Below, piece after piece: positions 27,518-35,399 of a stretch of 64,000 nucleotides of DNA. How positions within the stretch are numbered: position 1 is the stretch's first letter; each line of letters opens with the position of its first letter. This DNA comes from JBOGNO01 sp050747245. GTDB lineage: Bacteria > Acidobacteriota > Terriglobia > Acidiferrales > UBA7541. Where the stretch lies: positions 69,915 through 133,914 of the forward strand of contig JBOGNO010000013.1 in the NCBI GenBank assembly GCA_050747245.1. The letters are read 5' to 3'. Under the pieces are notes generated by a model. That model saw nothing but the letters and a program-made list of their open reading frames with translations. It was not told where the DNA came from and searched no databases. A program made the position numbers and the translations under genes.

Positions 27518-28690
27518 TCATACATGACTGAAGAGCAGCGGTGCGCCAAGCTTGGCGCTGTAATTTGGACGATAGCGTTCTGTGTTGTAGAGCTCGGCCA
27601 CGTCGACCCTGCGAGCTCCAAGAGCCGGCTCAGGCAGAGGCGAATGCGCATAACATCCCTTGCGAACGCCGACCAGGCGTCCGGTAACGCCATCGCGAAT
27701 CAAGTCCAGAGCGATATTGGCGTATGTAGTGGCTACCAACTGATCGAGCGCGTCCGGATTTCCGCTACGCAGGTCGTAAGTGAGATCGCTGTGCAGGGTC
27801 TCTTCGCCGGTCCGGCGGTGAATCTCGCTCGCCAGAAGTTCACCGATATTCACTTTATGGCGGTGGCCGAAAGCGTCGGCTTCTCCCTGTTCCCCGGACT
27901 GGCCTCCTTCCCAGATGGCGCCCTCTGATACAACCACGAGAGCGTAATGGCTTGGATTGTTACCCTTGTCTTCGAGCAGAAGGCGCGAAAGGCGCTCGAG
28001 TTCAAAGGGATACTCGGGAATCAAGCAGCGCGCCGAAGTCACATAGGCCGTGTACAGGGAGGTGAACCCGGCGTCGCGCCCAAAAATTCGAAAGATGCCA
28101 ATGCGTTCGTGAGAACCGAGCGTCGTCCGCTGCCGAGTAATGGCATCTCGCGCCCGCGTGATGGCCGTCGAAAATCCAATGCAGTATTCCGTGCCGTGGA
28201 CGTCGTTGTCCATCGTCTTGGGAATACCGATTACGGGGTAGCCCGCCTGGTGCAGAACGGTCGCGAAACTCAGCGTGTCGTCCCCGCCGATGACGAGCAA
28301 GCAGCCAATTGCGAGACGCTCGAGATTCTGCAGCACGATGGAAGTGAAATCGTAGAATTTTCCGTCGAATGGTAGTTTAGCGAGATTCGCTTGCGAGAGA
28401 TGTCCCGGAAGTCTTTCCGCTGGTATTTTTCGCGGATTGGTCCGTGAAGTGTGCAGGACTGTGCCTCCGCTTCTGTCGATCGTCCGAGTATTTTCACGAG
28501 TCAGCGGCCAGATGTAGGGGTCAGTGCCCGCGTCCAGATTCGCATGGGTGAGCCCTGCCCAGCCCTTGCGGATTCCTGTGACTTCTCTTCCCATCTCCGT
28601 CGCGCGATAGACGACAGACTTGATTACCGAATTCAATCCGGGCACGTCTCCGCCGCCGGTCAGGATTCCGATCTTGCGCTTCCCTGCCAT
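27518..28690 (-). CDS. 6-phosphofructokinase, PPi-type signature
   Basis: About 390 residues. It phosphorylates fructose 6-phosphate in glycolysis. The family motifs are ILTGGGDVPGLN, IGGDDTLSFA and IPKTMDNDV. The second Asp in GGDD and the Lys in PKTMDND are the pair that marks pyrophosphate-using enzymes (ATP enzymes typically have GGDG and PGTIDND), so the phosphoryl donor is probably PPi and the step reversible. The C-terminal half (IPEYPFELERL, sugar-phosphate site) is intact. I took the ATG at 28690 because AAGGGA lies seven bases upstream; an ATG at 28732 would add 14 residues without a good site. Confidence 0.92.
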   Translation of the reverse strand: MAGKRKIGILTGGGDVPGLNSVIKSVVYRATEMGREVTGIRKGWAGLTHANLDAGTDPYIWPLTRENTRTIDRSGGTVLHTSRTNPRKIPAERLPGHLSQANLAKLPFDGKFYDFTSIVLQNLERLAIGCLLVIGGDDTLSFATVLHQAGYPVIGIPKTMDNDVHGTEYCIGFSTAITRARDAITRQRTTLGSHERIGIFRIFGRDAGFTSLYTAYVTSARCLIPEYPFELERLSRLLLEDKGNNPSHYALVVVSEGAIWEGGQSGEQGEADAFGHRHKVNIGELLASEIHRRTGEETLHSDLTYDLRSGNPDALDQLVATTYANIALDLIRDGVTGRLVGVRKGCYAHSPLPEPALGARRVDVAELYNTERYRPNYSAKLGAPLLFSHV

Positions 28691-28800
28691 GAAAAGTCCC
28701 TTGGAATGCGGACTCTCTGCCGCAACCTTCATTTTCTCATGAGACGCGGCTTTGGGAGTTGCAGCGCAGAAGAAATCGCGCGAAGGAGTAAGGACGGGGG

Positions 28801-30780
28801 TTAGTGAAGCTTGAACTTCAAGGTGACGCGCATCTCCACAGCTATTGGCTTGTCATCAAGCATTTTCGGTTGGTATTTCCACTGACGCAGGGCATCGTAT
28901 GCGGGCTGACGCAAGAGCGCGGGGCCGGAAACAATTTTTACCTGCGTGACGTTCCCCCGCGCATCGATCGTGGCGTCCGCAACTACATCGCCCTCGATGT
29001 TATTTTCCTTGGCGGCAGTGGGATATTGCGGCGGGACTGAGTGTATCAATCGCGCCTCTTGAACGCGGCCTCCGACTTTCACGGGGAGACTCGGAGCTGG
29101 CGCCTCTGGCATGCCACTCGATGCCGCGTTATTCGTCAAAAATCCGCCGGGATCTGCCGTTGACGCGTCTCCCAATACTGACGGGGCTTCCGGCGCGGCT
29201 GTCTTTTGCGCATTCGCCCTTGAAGGCGCCGCTACGGTGGGCGCAACGGCCTTGAATTCGGGAACCGCTGTGTGCGAGGGCGGATTGGATTTGGCTGCGG
29301 TTGCGAGCGGCTTCGAGACGGGTGCTTTCATGGCTGACAGAGAGGATTTTGGCGACTCTGGCGCGAGGTTGGCCGGGCTTGAAATTGCCGGAGCCGCAAC
29401 TGAGCCAGCTGGCTGCGTGGAAATCGGGGCATCGCTCGTTGCCACATTGTTCGGCGGCGCAACGGTGCTGGCGGGCGCGGCTGCGGGGGCCACGGAGGTC
29501 TGCTTGTAGGCCGCGTGGGCGGTACGGCGGTGTAAGTAAAAACCTGTTCCCAGCGAAGCCACGATCACTGCCACTCCCAAGCCAGCCATTAGCGCAACGC
29601 GTCGAGGCGGCTTTGCAGTTGCGGGCGCTCGGTGACTTTCCGTTGTCGACCAAACCTCGAGGCCGGCCGTTTGTGTTTTTGGTCCTATTTTTTTGATCTC
29701 TAGCGATTTTTCGAGATCCCGGAATGCATCTTCTACGGGAACAGGCTCTCTGGGCGTGGTCCCCATTGAAGGTGGATGCGCGAAACTCTCGCGCAATGGC
29801 TCGCGCTTCGGCGGGAGATTAGGAGCTGGCGAAAACGTGTGCAATTTCGATGCGAGGTGCGAAGACTTGTGGAAACCCGAATCAGGTGGGAGGCTTACGG
29901 TTGTAACGTGAGTGTCGAGTTTGCCCAGAAGTTCTCTTGTGCTGACCAGCGAATCCGCATCGGATTCCACCTGCGGAGTTTTCGGCTCTGCTTTCTTCTC
30001 CGACTCGGGTGCTGCAATGGTTTCCGCGGATAATTCACTGGATTTCACGGGCTGATCACTGACGGACGGCTCCCGAGGTTCGAGCGCCCCAACTATTTCA
30101 GCCGCCATGGACGGCTGCGAATCCACATTCTCCGACATTGCCGCCGTAGCTGTTGAGATTTTCGCGGGTTCGGCATCCTGCGGCTTGATTTCCGCTGCTT
30201 TTGGCTCCTCGCTAATCTTTGAGGATTTCCCGTCTTCCGCATCCTTGGGCAACGAGTCGGTAGCGGATGCGGGAATCTCTACCGGCACTGGTTCTTTGGT
30301 CGCAGGCGACGGAGCTGGCGGCGAAACTTGGACGGCAGGCTTTTCGGCGGAAGCGCCTTGCTCCGGAAACACAACGCCCCAGAACCCGGGCGCATGTTGA
30401 TTGAAGGCTATTTCCACATATCCCTGCACGTTCGGATAATTTCTGACCGAAACTACCCGGCAGGAGGCTTCCTGCTGCGTTTGCAGGTTGGATACCACCA
30501 CCATCTGCCCCGGGGCGACCCTGGCCGACAGCCGCACCACGCCTCCTTGAGGAAAGATGATCACTGTTTGCGTTTTTTCGCAGAAAGGCTCGAGATGATC
30601 CGCGTTCCCGGTCGGGGCGTTCACTCGCCTCGACCCCAATACGCTTACGGGACGCTCAAGGCACATGGCAGTTCGGGCCGGCCCTGCAGCCGAAGGCTTA
30701 CGCGAAAGGCCCTCCTGCGTGCTGCCATTCTCCTGTTGTGATTTCGTGTTTTGTTTCGTTTCCTGGGTTAGCGAAGGCAT
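28801..30780 (-). CDS. PilZ-TonB fusion protein
   Basis: About 659 residues from the ATG at 30780; a GTG at 30897 would extend it. Order: PilZ-like beta-barrel (about residues 40-140, with FCEKTQTVIIFPQGGVVRLS and FWGVVFPEQ), a long Pro/Ala/Ser/Glu-rich low-complexity stretch, one TM helix (VALMAGLGVAVIVASLGTGF), another long Ala/Pro linker across the periplasm, and a TonB C-terminal domain (IHSVPPQYPTAAKENNIEGDVVADATID). TonB domains transmit proton-motive force energy to outer-membrane receptors or form structural pairs; the PilZ part lacks the clear RxxxR motif, so c-di-GMP binding is uncertain. Confidence 0.85.
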   Translation of the reverse strand: MPSLTQETKQNTKSQQENGSTQEGLSRKPSAAGPARTAMCLERPVSVLGSRRVNAPTGNADHLEPFCEKTQTVIIFPQGGVVRLSARVAPGQMVVVSNLQTQQEASCRVVSVRNYPNVQGYVEIAFNQHAPGFWGVVFPEQGASAEKPAVQVSPPAPSPATKEPVPVEIPASATDSLPKDAEDGKSSKISEEPKAAEIKPQDAEPAKISTATAAMSENVDSQPSMAAEIVGALEPREPSVSDQPVKSSELSAETIAAPESEKKAEPKTPQVESDADSLVSTRELLGKLDTHVTTVSLPPDSGFHKSSHLASKLHTFSPAPNLPPKREPLRESFAHPPSMGTTPREPVPVEDAFRDLEKSLEIKKIGPKTQTAGLEVWSTTESHRAPATAKPPRRVALMAGLGVAVIVASLGTGFYLHRRTAHAAYKQTSVAPAAAPASTVAPPNNVATSDAPISTQPAGSVAAPAISSPANLAPESPKSSLSAMKAPVSKPLATAAKSNPPSHTAVPEFKAVAPTVAAPSRANAQKTAAPEAPSVLGDASTADPGGFLTNNAASSGMPEAPAPSLPVKVGGRVQEARLIHSVPPQYPTAAKENNIEGDVVADATIDARGNVTQVKIVSGPALLRQPAYDALRQWKYQPKMLDDKPIAVEMRVTLKFKLH

Positions 30781-31011
30781 CGTCTCAGCCGAACGGGCCG
30801 CATGGCGTAAACCTAATTTTCGGAAGTCATAGAGAACGCGCGCTATAGTACTTCTGTACCGTATCGGAACATTCGCAGCGTCCTTTGGCAGGCTCACGAT
30901 TCTGCCCGTCGCGGTTCAGCTCACCGGGAACAGCTTGGGCAGTACCAATCCCGCACTGGACACAAAGGCGGAAGCCGAAGATAATTCCGTCCGCCTCGCA
31001 CGGAGCCGAGC

Positions 31012-32325
31012 GTGTCCAAAATCGTTCTGGTCGATGACGACGAAGACATTCGCCGCGTAGTCGAGTTGGCGCTCAAGTCCGCAGGATTCACTGTTCTCAC
31101 GGCACCCGACGGTGAGGCAGGACTCAACCTGATCCGTTCGGAGAAGCCCGACGCCGTAATTCTCGATTTAATGATGCCGCGCAAGCACGGCTTTGAAGTC
31201 TGTCAGGAGCTCCGCAGCGATCCTCAATTTAAGGATTTGTACGTACTGGTCGGCTCCGCCAAGGCTTATGCCGCGGATATCAAGAAAGCCAAGGCCCTCG
31301 GCGCGAGCGCCTACCTCAATAAGCCCTATGACCTTGCCGTTCTAATCGAGACGCTCAAGAAGGCCACGACCGGCGGCGCGGCAGCTTCGTCCCCGGCACC
31401 GGCTGCTCCGCCTGCTAGGGCCCCGGCGGCTTCGCCCGTGAAAGCCGCCGATGAGTCCTCTTCTGTGCTGCAGGTGAGATTCTGGGGCACGCGCGGCTCC
31501 ATCGCCACGCCCGGCCAGCGCACATTGCGCTACGGTGGGAACACGTCCTGCGTTGAAGTCCGCTGCGGGAAGAACATTTTGCTGTTTGATTGCGGCACAG
31601 GAGCCCGCGAAGCAGGCCTGGCGTTCCTGCGCGAGTTTCAAAAGCAGCCCATCGAAGTCCACATGTTTGTCAGCCACACCCATTGGGACCATATACAGGG
31701 ATTCCCTTTTTTCACTCCTGCCTACATTCCCGGGAACCGCATTTCGATCTACAGCCTGCGCGGTTCCGATAAGAGCCTCGAAAAGGTTTTCACCGGCCAG
31801 ATGGACTCCACGTATTTTCCCGTGGACCTCACGGATATGATGGCGCAATTCAAATTCATCGAGCTCGATGGCGCCGTGCAACTGGGCGAGACGAATGTCT
31901 CGCACATTTACTTGAATCATCCCGGCGTGGCCATTGGATTCCGGGTTGAACGTAACGGCAAGTCCGTCGTGTATGTGACTGATCACGAGCCGTATTACCG
32001 CCTCCTGGGCGAGAGCGATCATGCCCGCAAACTCGACAGCGAGATCGATCAATTCGCGCGCGGCGCCGATCTCTATATTCGTGAGGCGCAATACACTGAA
32101 GAGGAGTATCCCAGCCACAAGGCCTGGGGCCACAGTACGTGGAAAGACGCAGTGGAATCGGCTCATGCCGCCAAGGTGCGCCGGCTTTGCCTCTTTCATC
32201 ACGATCCAATGCATGATGACGAAATGATTGACAAGATGGTGGAGGCCTGCCGCGCTTACATGCGCGATCACGGAATGAATTTTGAATGTTTTGCCGCCGG
32301 CGATCAGCAGGCCGTGAGCGTCTGA
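31012..32325 (+). CDS. Response-regulator receiver fused to MBL-fold hydrolase
   Basis: 437 residues, GTG start with a CGGAG site. The N-terminal CheY-like receiver (1-118) has acidic pocket DDD (8-10), phosphoacceptor Asp in VILDLMMP (about 52), Ser in VGSAKA and Lys in LNKPYD. After an Ala/Pro linker (about 120-150), a metallo-beta-lactamase domain starts FWGTRGSIATPG, with metal motif HTHWDH, later Asp in YVTDHEP and His in LFHHDPMHDD. This MBL subgroup resembles RNase Z/cyclic-nucleotide phosphodiesterase-type hydrolases; the substrate is unknown. The fusion implies phosphorylation-controlled hydrolysis. It is transcribed divergently from the PilZ-TonB gene. Confidence 0.88.
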   Translation: MSKIVLVDDDEDIRRVVELALKSAGFTVLTAPDGEAGLNLIRSEKPDAVILDLMMPRKHGFEVCQELRSDPQFKDLYVLVGSAKAYAADIKKAKALGASAYLNKPYDLAVLIETLKKATTGGAAASSPAPAAPPARAPAASPVKAADESSSVLQVRFWGTRGSIATPGQRTLRYGGNTSCVEVRCGKNILLFDCGTGAREAGLAFLREFQKQPIEVHMFVSHTHWDHIQGFPFFTPAYIPGNRISIYSLRGSDKSLEKVFTGQMDSTYFPVDLTDMMAQFKFIELDGAVQLGETNVSHIYLNHPGVAIGFRVERNGKSVVYVTDHEPYYRLLGESDHARKLDSEIDQFARGADLYIREAQYTEEEYPSHKAWGHSTWKDAVESAHAAKVRRLCLFHHDPMHDDEMIDKMVEACRAYMRDHGMNFECFAAGDQQAVSV

Positions 32326-32439
32326 CGCTCGGCGATTGATTCGCGTTCGGTCTCGTAGTAACGTGTCGCGATGCCAAAGACAGCGCGACGCACAAGAGCC
32401 GCAACGAGATTCCGCAAGAAAACGAAACGAGGGCGAAAA

Positions 32440-33006
32440 ATGTCATCCTCTCCCGATCCCAAGGCCAATGCCGGCGGCGACGCCGAAGTCAAGGAAGGCG
32501 CGAATGTTGACAAGATTCGCGACATCCTCTTCGGCTCGCAAATGCGCGATTACGAGAAACGCTTCGGTCGCCTGGAAGACCGCCTGAACAAGGACGCCGA
32601 GGCCCTTCGCGAAGATCTCAAAAAACGCTTTGACACTCTGGAGGCCTTCATTCACAAGGAGCTGGAATCCATCAACACGCGCCTTAAGTCCGAGAAATCG
32701 GAGCGCGGCGAAGCGCTCAAGGAAGTTTCACGCGAGCTTCGCGAAGCTTCCAAACTAATCGAGAAGCGCGTTGCCCAGCTTGACGATGTGCTTACCGACA
32801 ATACTGCCGAACTCCGCGCGCGAATCCTCGAGCAATCGAAAGCGCTCACCGCCGAAATCGGTGAGCACCATCGCGAAGTTTCCGTGGCCCTCGATCGCGA
32901 AGTGAAGACGCTGCGCGAAGAAAAGACCGACCGCGAAGCCCTGGCCGACTTGCTCACGGAAATGGCCCTGCGGCTGAAGAACGAGTTCGAATTGCCCGCG
33001 AAGTAA
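32440..33006 (+). CDS. Coiled-coil protein of GTPase/OmpA cluster
   Basis: 188 residues from the ATG at 32440 (GAGG eight bases upstream; an upstream ATG at 32371 has no site). After a disordered start it has the conserved segment IRDILFGSQMRDYEKRFGRLEDRL, then continuous amphipathic heptads to residue 180, so a long parallel coiled coil is expected. No signal peptide or TM is present, so it is cytoplasmic. It precedes the OmpA-family gene by 72 bases; proteins with this start motif are found beside OmpA/Rab-like GTPase genes in other bacteria as far as I recall. Function unknown, possibly a scaffold. Confidence 0.8.
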   Translation: MSSSPDPKANAGGDAEVKEGANVDKIRDILFGSQMRDYEKRFGRLEDRLNKDAEALREDLKKRFDTLEAFIHKELESINTRLKSEKSERGEALKEVSRELREASKLIEKRVAQLDDVLTDNTAELRARILEQSKALTAEIGEHHREVSVALDREVKTLREEKTDREALADLLTEMALRLKNEFELPAK

Positions 33007-33078
33007 AGCGGCGATGGCGCGCCCTCGCTCCGCCGAAGCCATGGCTTTTTTCCATTTCGTACCTTTGCGGCTTATCAC

Positions 33079-34863
33079 ATGACACCACAGCCCCCACATG
33101 AGCCTCCTAAGCCGAAGGCCAGCGAGGCATCCCCGGACGAGAAGGAGTTGCAGCAACTCCGCTCCATTCTTCTCAGCGATGAGCAAGAGCAAATCGCATC
33201 CTTGCGCGCGAGGGTCGAAAACGCTGAGCATCGCGCCAAGGACGTCAGCAGCGTCGTCGTTGAAGCCATCCATCTGCGCCGCGCCGAAGACAGCGAGGGA
33301 TTGAGCGAGGCCCTCATCCCCTCGGTCGAAGAAGCCGTGCGCGAATCCGTCCATAAGAATGCTCACGTTCTTGCCGATGCCCTCTTCCCCGTTATGGGCC
33401 CGGCGATACGCCGTGCCGTCGCCGAAGCCATCCGCGCCATGCTCCAATCATTTAACCAGGCCCTGGAACACACGTTCTCGATTCGGGGGCTCAAGTGGCG
33501 CTTCGAGGCCATGCGCACGGGAAAGCCCTTCGCCGAAGTTGTCTTGCTCCACTGCTTGATTTATCGCGTGGAGCACATCTTTTTGATTCACAGGGAGACC
33601 GGCCTTCTTCTCCAGCATATTGTCGCCCCTTCGATAGCGCCCCAGGATGCTGACACAGTTTCCAGCATGCTTTCCGCGATCCAGACGGCGATGCAGGACT
33701 TCGGGCATGATGCGTTCAGCACCGAGAAGGACGAAACGCTCGATAGCTTCAGAATCGGCGGACTCGACTCTTGGGGGGAATTCGGGCCCAGAGCAGTCAT
33801 CGCCATTTTCTTTCGCGGAAACGCACCGGAGAAATTGCGCGTAAGGCTGCGAGAAAAGCTCGAGGAATTTCACCGCCGTTTTGGCCCGCTGCTGGAAAAA
33901 TTTGATGGCAACGCCGCGCCTTTTGCCTCGTTTCACGACGAATTGGCGCAGTGCGCGGAAGCCCGCTACGAGAAAGAGCCGGAATCGAAGGCTGCCGCTT
34001 ACGTGGTCTTAACGGCGGCTGCCTTTCTCCTCGCCGCACTGCTAGGGTGGTTTGCGTACACAAAAATTCAGGACCACAAATGGAACCGCATCGTTGACAG
34101 CCTGCGGGATCAGCCCGGCATCGTCGTCACTTCCTTTGCTAAGGAAGGCGGGCGCTATCGCATTGCCGGTCTGCGCGATCCCCTGGCCAGCGAGCCGGAT
34201 TCCCTGCTGCGCCAGGCCGGCCTCGATCCGCAGCGCGCCGAACTCAAATTTAGCCCTTACTATGCCCTTGACGATTCCCTGGTGATAAAGCGCACGCTCA
34301 AGGCCCTCGCCCCGCCGCCCAGCGTTGTGCTCTCTTTCGCACACGGCACGCTTCACGCCTCGGGCGAATCGCCGCACGGTTGGGCCAAAAAGATGCGCGA
34401 CCTTGCTCCCGTCATTCCAGGAATTGTGGCGATCGACGACTCCGGTCTGGATGACGCCGACAACGTCCAGAGCCCGCGCGCCATCCTCGAGCAGACGGCT
34501 ATCCTGTTCGAGGTTGGCCGAGCCGATTTGCGGCCCAATCAGCAGCCCAATCTCGACAGAGTGACCAAAGCCATTGACGCCCTGCTCGCACGCCGCAGCT
34601 CTCCTCCCGTTTACATCCACGTCGAAATTCTCGGGCACACCGATAGTTCCGGCCGCGAAGCCGTCAACGCCCAGCTCAGCCAGCAGCGCGCCCAGCAGAT
34701 CGCTCAGCGACTCGAAAAAGCCGGAATTGATGGCCGCGTTTTCGAAACCAGAGGCGTGGGCACGGCCGAGCCAGTGCGCCTGGAGACCACCGAAGATGCC
34801 CGCCGCTCCAATCGCAGCGTCACGTTTCGCATGCTGTTCGTCCCGGCTCCGGTGAAGCCTTGA
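33079..34863 (+). CDS. Inner-membrane OmpA/BON-domain protein
   Basis: 594 residues without a signal peptide. The first 300 residues are cytoplasmic and helical, with the conserved stretches ENAEHRAKDVSSVVVEAIHLR and LFPVMGPAIRRAVAEAIRAM. One TM helix (about 305-328, VVLTAAAFLLAALLGWFAYT) is followed by a BON-like domain (DHKWNRIVDSLRDQPGIVVT) and an OmpA peptidoglycan-binding domain (VEILGHTDSSGREAVNAQLS, then RGVGTAEPV). It can therefore link the cytoplasm to the cell wall. The neighbours, a small GTPase and a coiled-coil protein, may act on its cytoplasmic half (inference). Confidence 0.88.
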   Translation: MTPQPPHEPPKPKASEASPDEKELQQLRSILLSDEQEQIASLRARVENAEHRAKDVSSVVVEAIHLRRAEDSEGLSEALIPSVEEAVRESVHKNAHVLADALFPVMGPAIRRAVAEAIRAMLQSFNQALEHTFSIRGLKWRFEAMRTGKPFAEVVLLHCLIYRVEHIFLIHRETGLLLQHIVAPSIAPQDADTVSSMLSAIQTAMQDFGHDAFSTEKDETLDSFRIGGLDSWGEFGPRAVIAIFFRGNAPEKLRVRLREKLEEFHRRFGPLLEKFDGNAAPFASFHDELAQCAEARYEKEPESKAAAYVVLTAAAFLLAALLGWFAYTKIQDHKWNRIVDSLRDQPGIVVTSFAKEGGRYRIAGLRDPLASEPDSLLRQAGLDPQRAELKFSPYYALDDSLVIKRTLKALAPPPSVVLSFAHGTLHASGESPHGWAKKMRDLAPVIPGIVAIDDSGLDDADNVQSPRAILEQTAILFEVGRADLRPNQQPNLDRVTKAIDALLARRSSPPVYIHVEILGHTDSSGREAVNAQLSQQRAQQIAQRLEKAGIDGRVFETRGVGTAEPVRLETTEDARRSNRSVTFRMLFVPAPVKP

Positions 34864-34873
34864 GGCTGCCCGA

Positions 34874-35371
34874 ATGATTCAGAAGAAAATTTGCATGCTC
34901 GGTTCCTTTTCCGTGGGCAAGACCAGCTTGGTGCGCCGCTTCGTCGAGAGCGTTTTTTCGGATAAGTATCTCACCACCGTGGGCGTCAAAATCGACAAGA
35001 AGGTCTTGCAGGTAGGCGGGCAGGACATGACCCTGATGCTTTGGGATATTTACGGCGAGGACGAATTTCAGAAGCTGCGCATGTCTTACTTGCGCGGTGC
35101 CTCCGGATTCTTGTTTGTCGCTGACGGCACGCGCCGCGCCACGCTCGACAAAGCGCTTGCCATTCGCGAAGAGGCTGTGAAAGCCTTCGGCCCGGCAAAA
35201 TTTGTGCTTGTTTTGAACAAAACGGATTTGGTGGAGCAATGGGAAATTGAGCCGGAAAAGGAAGAGGAACTCCGCGGCCGCGGCTGGAGCGTCATTCGCT
35301 CCAGCGCCAGGACCGGGGAAGGCGTTGAACTCGCTTTCAGCGGCCTTGCGAAGGCCATGCTCGAGGCTTGA
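34874..35371 (+). CDS. Rab/Ras-like small GTPase
   Basis: 165 residues, a single G domain. G1 is GSFSVGKTS (10-18), switch I Thr near 34-35 (KYLTTVGVKI), G3 WDIYGED (57-63), G4 NKTD (115-118) and G5-like SSARTGEG near 143. The catalytic Gln of Ras is Glu here, suggesting slow intrinsic hydrolysis and reliance on a partner. It lacks lipid-modification cysteines at the C-terminus. Bacterial relatives such as MglA and Roc proteins act as polarity or signalling switches. It begins 10 bases after the OmpA/BON gene and 28 bases before the hybrid kinase. Confidence 0.9.
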   Translation: MIQKKICMLGSFSVGKTSLVRRFVESVFSDKYLTTVGVKIDKKVLQVGGQDMTLMLWDIYGEDEFQKLRMSYLRGASGFLFVADGTRRATLDKALAIREEAVKAFGPAKFVLVLNKTDLVEQWEIEPEKEEELRGRGWSVIRSSARTGEGVELAFSGLAKAMLEA

Positions 35372-35399
35372 AGGTTTTTGCCTAGTCCGTCAACAAAGA

